Below, one piece after another: positions 60,842 through 64,000 of a stretch of 64,000 bases of DNA (position 1 is its first letter; each line of letters opens with the position of its first letter). The notes below the pieces were generated by a model. That model saw only the letters and a program-made list of their open reading frames with translations. It did not search any database and was not told the origin of the DNA. The stretch comes from Myxocyprinus asiaticus (taxonomy: Eukaryota; Chordata; Actinopteri; Cypriniformes; Catostomidae), in NCBI RefSeq assembly GCF_019703515.2, contig NC_059372.1, positions 11,703,492 to 11,767,491 on the forward strand. Reading direction: 5' to 3'. A program made the position numbers and the translations under genes.

Positions 60842-63009
60842 GTCTCTTGAGCATTGATTTTGGCATTCACTACCACTTGAAAGTCATCTGATGGTCTCAG
60901 TACAGTATGAATAAAGTATAGACTGCTTGAGGGATATTGAATGAGCTAATTACAGTTTCTTCTGTTGATTCACTAGACTACTGGTCTCAGGCACTGAGGT
61001 GCATCTAGTACATTAGCTAATGCTTGTCATCAAATGGCCAGTGAAACAGATAAAGCACCACAGAGGATTCATTCTGTTGCTAGTTATGAGACCTCAGGAC
61101 AGGGCCCAAAATAAATGTTTTGCTATACAAGTGAATTGAGAAAATGTACATTATTCAGGGTATACATTTGATCAGTTTTGTATGTTCCCTGGGAGTCTAA
61201 CCTTTGAACTTGGCGTTGCTAGTACCGTGATATGTTGAACTGTTTCCCAGGGAAATTTTAAATGTAAAATATTAATTTAACATTCATTTATAAATACATT
61301 TTATTTTAATATTTAAAACATTTCTTAATGGCCATGAAACTCAATTTTGCATTATGTTTATTAAAAATATATATTTTTGTCCTTATGACAGTATACAGTC
61401 ATATTGTCACTCGCAGCATCATACTTGAGCTTGTCTAAGTCTCCCGGTGAAATGACACCTGACACAAAATGACAAACGTCGTGATTTTGTGAATATTCCA
61501 TAAACGTGTTGCCACATAGAGTTCTGGAGAAAAAAAAATATTTAAAAGTAAAATTTCCACTGAAGCAAACGTCTTTAGAAGATGTGCAAGGTGCTACAGA
61601 TGTTTTCTTTTGTAGACTGTTTGTATGCATTGATTTGAATCGTTTACATTGCTTACAGTAATGAAGGTCAGACTACCACTCTTGCAGTTCAACTTAAACT
61701 ATAGCCGCATTTTCATTGTCTCCGACATTTACAAATGACTGTCGTATTTCTCCCCCTTGTGGCAGTCATGATGTAACTCTTAAGTTTGCTCACAATGTGA
61801 TTTTATTCATTGAAGCTACCAGGTTTGCAGCCAAACCTCAGAACGATATTTTTGACACTATTTTTTTTATTTTTATTATTATTTTTTTTATTATATTTTT
61901 TTTAAGCAGATGTATGAATTCAGTGAAATTCATGATTAATATTCTCTCAGTATTTATTATTATTATTTTTATCTATTATTAATATTGTTTTTATAGATAT
62001 TATAATAATTCACAACAACGACAACCATAATTTTGCAAATAGGAAGTTGAAATGAATATGTCATTAATTAATTATTTTAAGGTTTTACATGTGCAGAAAT
62101 AAATGACACATTAACTGTAATTTTGTGATATATTTGCAATGTAAATGATTATTTCTGACTATTTTTATTTCTCATAATTGTCCAATATACAGAAAGAGCA
62201 AGCATTTACAACAAAGTGTCGGCCAAAATCCGTTGCTATTTCTCACTTTGCACTTGTAGTTTTGCATAAATTCATCATATACGGTCCAGTGGTCATATAC
62301 GGTGTAGTCGCAAAGTTTGAAAAATTTCAAAGCAGCCAAAGCTCAAATCGGATCCAAAACTTCTGCATCCACAGATGGTCAGAACTCCACACAGCCTCCG
62401 TCCGACACTCCATTGGAAATGACTGATTTCTGGTCTGTTGTCTGCCGTTTGTCGGACGCAGTGAAAAGGCAGCTTAAGTTTTATGTTGCAGATCCTTATA
62501 AAGGAGAGTGGTTAGTAAGCCACTGGCGAGTAACTCATGTCAAAAGAGTTTTATTTACTCGCCAAAGTCCATTTTTGTTTGCATTAATAGTCTATATAGC
62601 GTTATGGCTGTTTCAAGGTAACATAAGTCTTGAGTAAATGCCCTTTTGTCTGTGCACAAGCATCTGAGCATGTCAGTCAAAGTGTCGTCCTGGCCGTGTT
62701 TGCATAATGCAGAATGGCTGTATTGTAATTTGCGGCGAGTAATGGCGATGCAGAAAGAGTTTGTTTAGGACCTTCGAGAGAAACCAGATGACGTCATCAG
62801 TAATGCCACGGAATACATTTCGGCAGGAAATCTCTGAACTCCACTTACCATACATAACCAGACAGGAAATATTCAAATGCACTTTGCCTGTATTCAAAAG
62901 CAGTGCCCACTCATGACAACTGTTTTGTTTATCCTAATAATTTATCATGTATACTATGAACCAAGGACACTAAATTCCACATGGCCTTTCAAATCTTCCT
63001 CTTTTTCAG
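60842..63009 (+). other. calcoco1a: calcoco1 intron
   Basis: A 2.2-kb intron. It contains T-rich tracts at 61860-61905 and no nested gene. An open frame at 62178-62637 is unexplained but shows no recognisable homology and is probably chance or old repeat. Confidence 0.7.
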
Positions 63010-63212
63010 CTTCTTACCTACCAGGGACTAGTGCTCAGCAATACCAGTTTGTGTATGTCGATGGAAAGGGGGAGGTTTGTTCTTGCAGTACTGCCTTTAC
63101 CTTCTCGTCCCCAAAGCCCCTGGAAGAGCTGGTGACACTGGAGGAGGAGGGTCAAGGGGAGGAAGTGGGCGAGGATATGTTACTTGTCATCCCCAGAGCC
63201 CAGTTACTCCAG
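63010..63212 (+). CDS. calcoco1a: calcoco1 coding exon 3
   Basis: 203 bases from acceptor CCTCTTTTTCAG to donor CAG|GTCAGA. It encodes (A)[39 protein letters not shown] and [18 protein letters not shown], ending [10 protein letters not shown]. This completes the SKICH region and enters the acidic linker that precedes the long coiled coil. The cumulative coding length is 438 bases, 146 residues, ending in phase 0. The coiled-coil and C-terminal zinc-finger exons are not in the window. A frame-shifted, coiled-coil-like continuation directly after the donor is discussed under findings. Confidence 0.92.
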
Positions 63213-64000
63213 GTCAGATGGAAAAAAATGATAAGGTTCATAGGATGCTTATGTTAAAAGTGCAGATTGACAGTTTTTGAATAATAGAAATAACATCAAG
63301 TTCCAAGTAAATTGTTTTGTCGCAGACTGGTCAGCCTGACAGTCTAATTGATAGATATTAAACAAATATATAGATTAAATAACTGTAACCTTTTTTTTTG
63401 CGCAAACATATCATTGAAAAGATTACACCACCCGAATTGACCTCTGCCTCACTGTAAGCAGCCATTTGTCCAATGATTGTAGTGCCATTGGCATATTTGA
63501 AGAATCTGGACAGAGCTGTATCTTGACCACACAATTGTTGGTATCAAGGAGAACAGCAAAGGACCAAAATGCACAGCCCTGAGGGGCAACATCATTTGTT
63601 AGTGGGAGGACTTAAATCAACAAAAGGCTACAGACCTCAGACAGAGTCTCATTTCAAAATGTCCACAATGTGCAGTTTTGTTGTGTGGCTTGAGAATCAC
63701 ATGAACAACATTAAGGCCTTTGCAAACCAAAGGCGACGTGATTATGAGAGGCGAATAGAAGAAAAGTCAACAGTGAATAATGCTGATTTGTCACTGATGT
63801 AGTACTACAGGTCCTTGTCCTGAGTTGTTATCTTTTGGGCTACAGCAAAAAGACATGGTTACGTTGGTACACAATTCAGTAAGTTTTGAGAGTGACAACC
63901 GCAAAAAAATAAATAAATAAAAAAAATAAAGTGACTGCCTTAAATTTTCAGGACTCACAACCGAATTTTGAGTTTAGTTGATATGCATGGTACAAACTGA
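63213..64000 (+). other. calcoco1a: calcoco1 intron (or exon extension), right edge
   Basis: Mostly intronic in character. An A-rich simple stretch lies at 63902-63930. The block 63500-63620 (containing CACAGCCCTGAGGGGCAAC) looks like degraded repeat text in fish genomes, but I cannot assign it. No further calcoco1 exon could be identified with confidence. Confidence 0.45.

Noticed and set aside
60649..60891. 80-residue frame spanning the intron and calcoco1 coding exon 2
   Set aside because: The exon is real but is entered by splicing at 60739; the upstream part and the tail after 60841 are intronic.
62178..62637. 82- and 106-residue frames in a calcoco1 intron
   Set aside because: No homology recognised and no splice signals that would fit them in phase; chance frame or old repeat.

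Overview
The window is vertebrate, almost certainly teleost, genomic DNA, most likely from a cyprinid. It is AT-rich and gene-poor, with long (TG)n, (TA)n and (GA)n microsatellites and many fish-type interspersed repeats: Tc1-like and hAT-type DNA elements, palindromic MITEs, tRNA-derived SINEs and a LINE fragment. There are no operons or bacterial features. The two genes found are spliced.

Left edge (1-3300): exon 1 of hoxc13 (probably the 'a' paralogue) on the minus strand, running from its ATG to a clean GTATGT donor. The homeobox exon is not in the window, so intron 1 is longer than 2.3 kb and its far end lies beyond position 1. Since hoxc13 is the 5'-most gene of the HoxC cluster, the rest of the cluster must lie to the left and the window looks out from its 5' end.

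Middle (about 3300-58000): roughly 55 kb with no protein-coding gene that I can support. It holds (a) single-copy-looking DNA with several candidate cis-regulatory blocks, notably 13780-14170 and 54380-54850; (b) a repeat-dense stretch at 14.8-26.6 kb with a Tc1 relic, an 798-bp hAT-type element with a perfect 8-bp duplication, hAT-type elements that split a (TAATA)n tract, and a scrambled Tc1/hAT mosaic; (c) isolated SINE, minisatellite and MITE copies at 29.6-35.4 kb; (d) a Tc1-like element of 1553 bp inserted in a foldback element at 40.9-43.3 kb; (e) a 0.86-kb palindrome at 47.8-48.7 kb, followed by a Tc1-family MITE interrupted by a LINE fragment at 48.7-50.7 kb.

Right edge (about 58100-64000): the promoter, two probable 5' UTR exons and the first three coding exons of calcoco1 (plus strand), encoding 146 residues of the N-terminal SKICH region. 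The gene continues past the right edge. The hoxc13-calcoco1 pair is the conserved 5' border of vertebrate HoxC clusters. The two genes are transcribed away from each other, so the 55 kb between them is their shared 5' flank.

I found no undescribed multi-gene system. The most informative signals are the nested insertion histories, the candidate conserved elements in the HoxC flank, a recurrent nuclear-receptor-like repeat motif near hoxc13, and a possible frameshift at the end of the last visible calcoco1 exon. Repeat family names and conservation statements rest on recognition, not on a database search.
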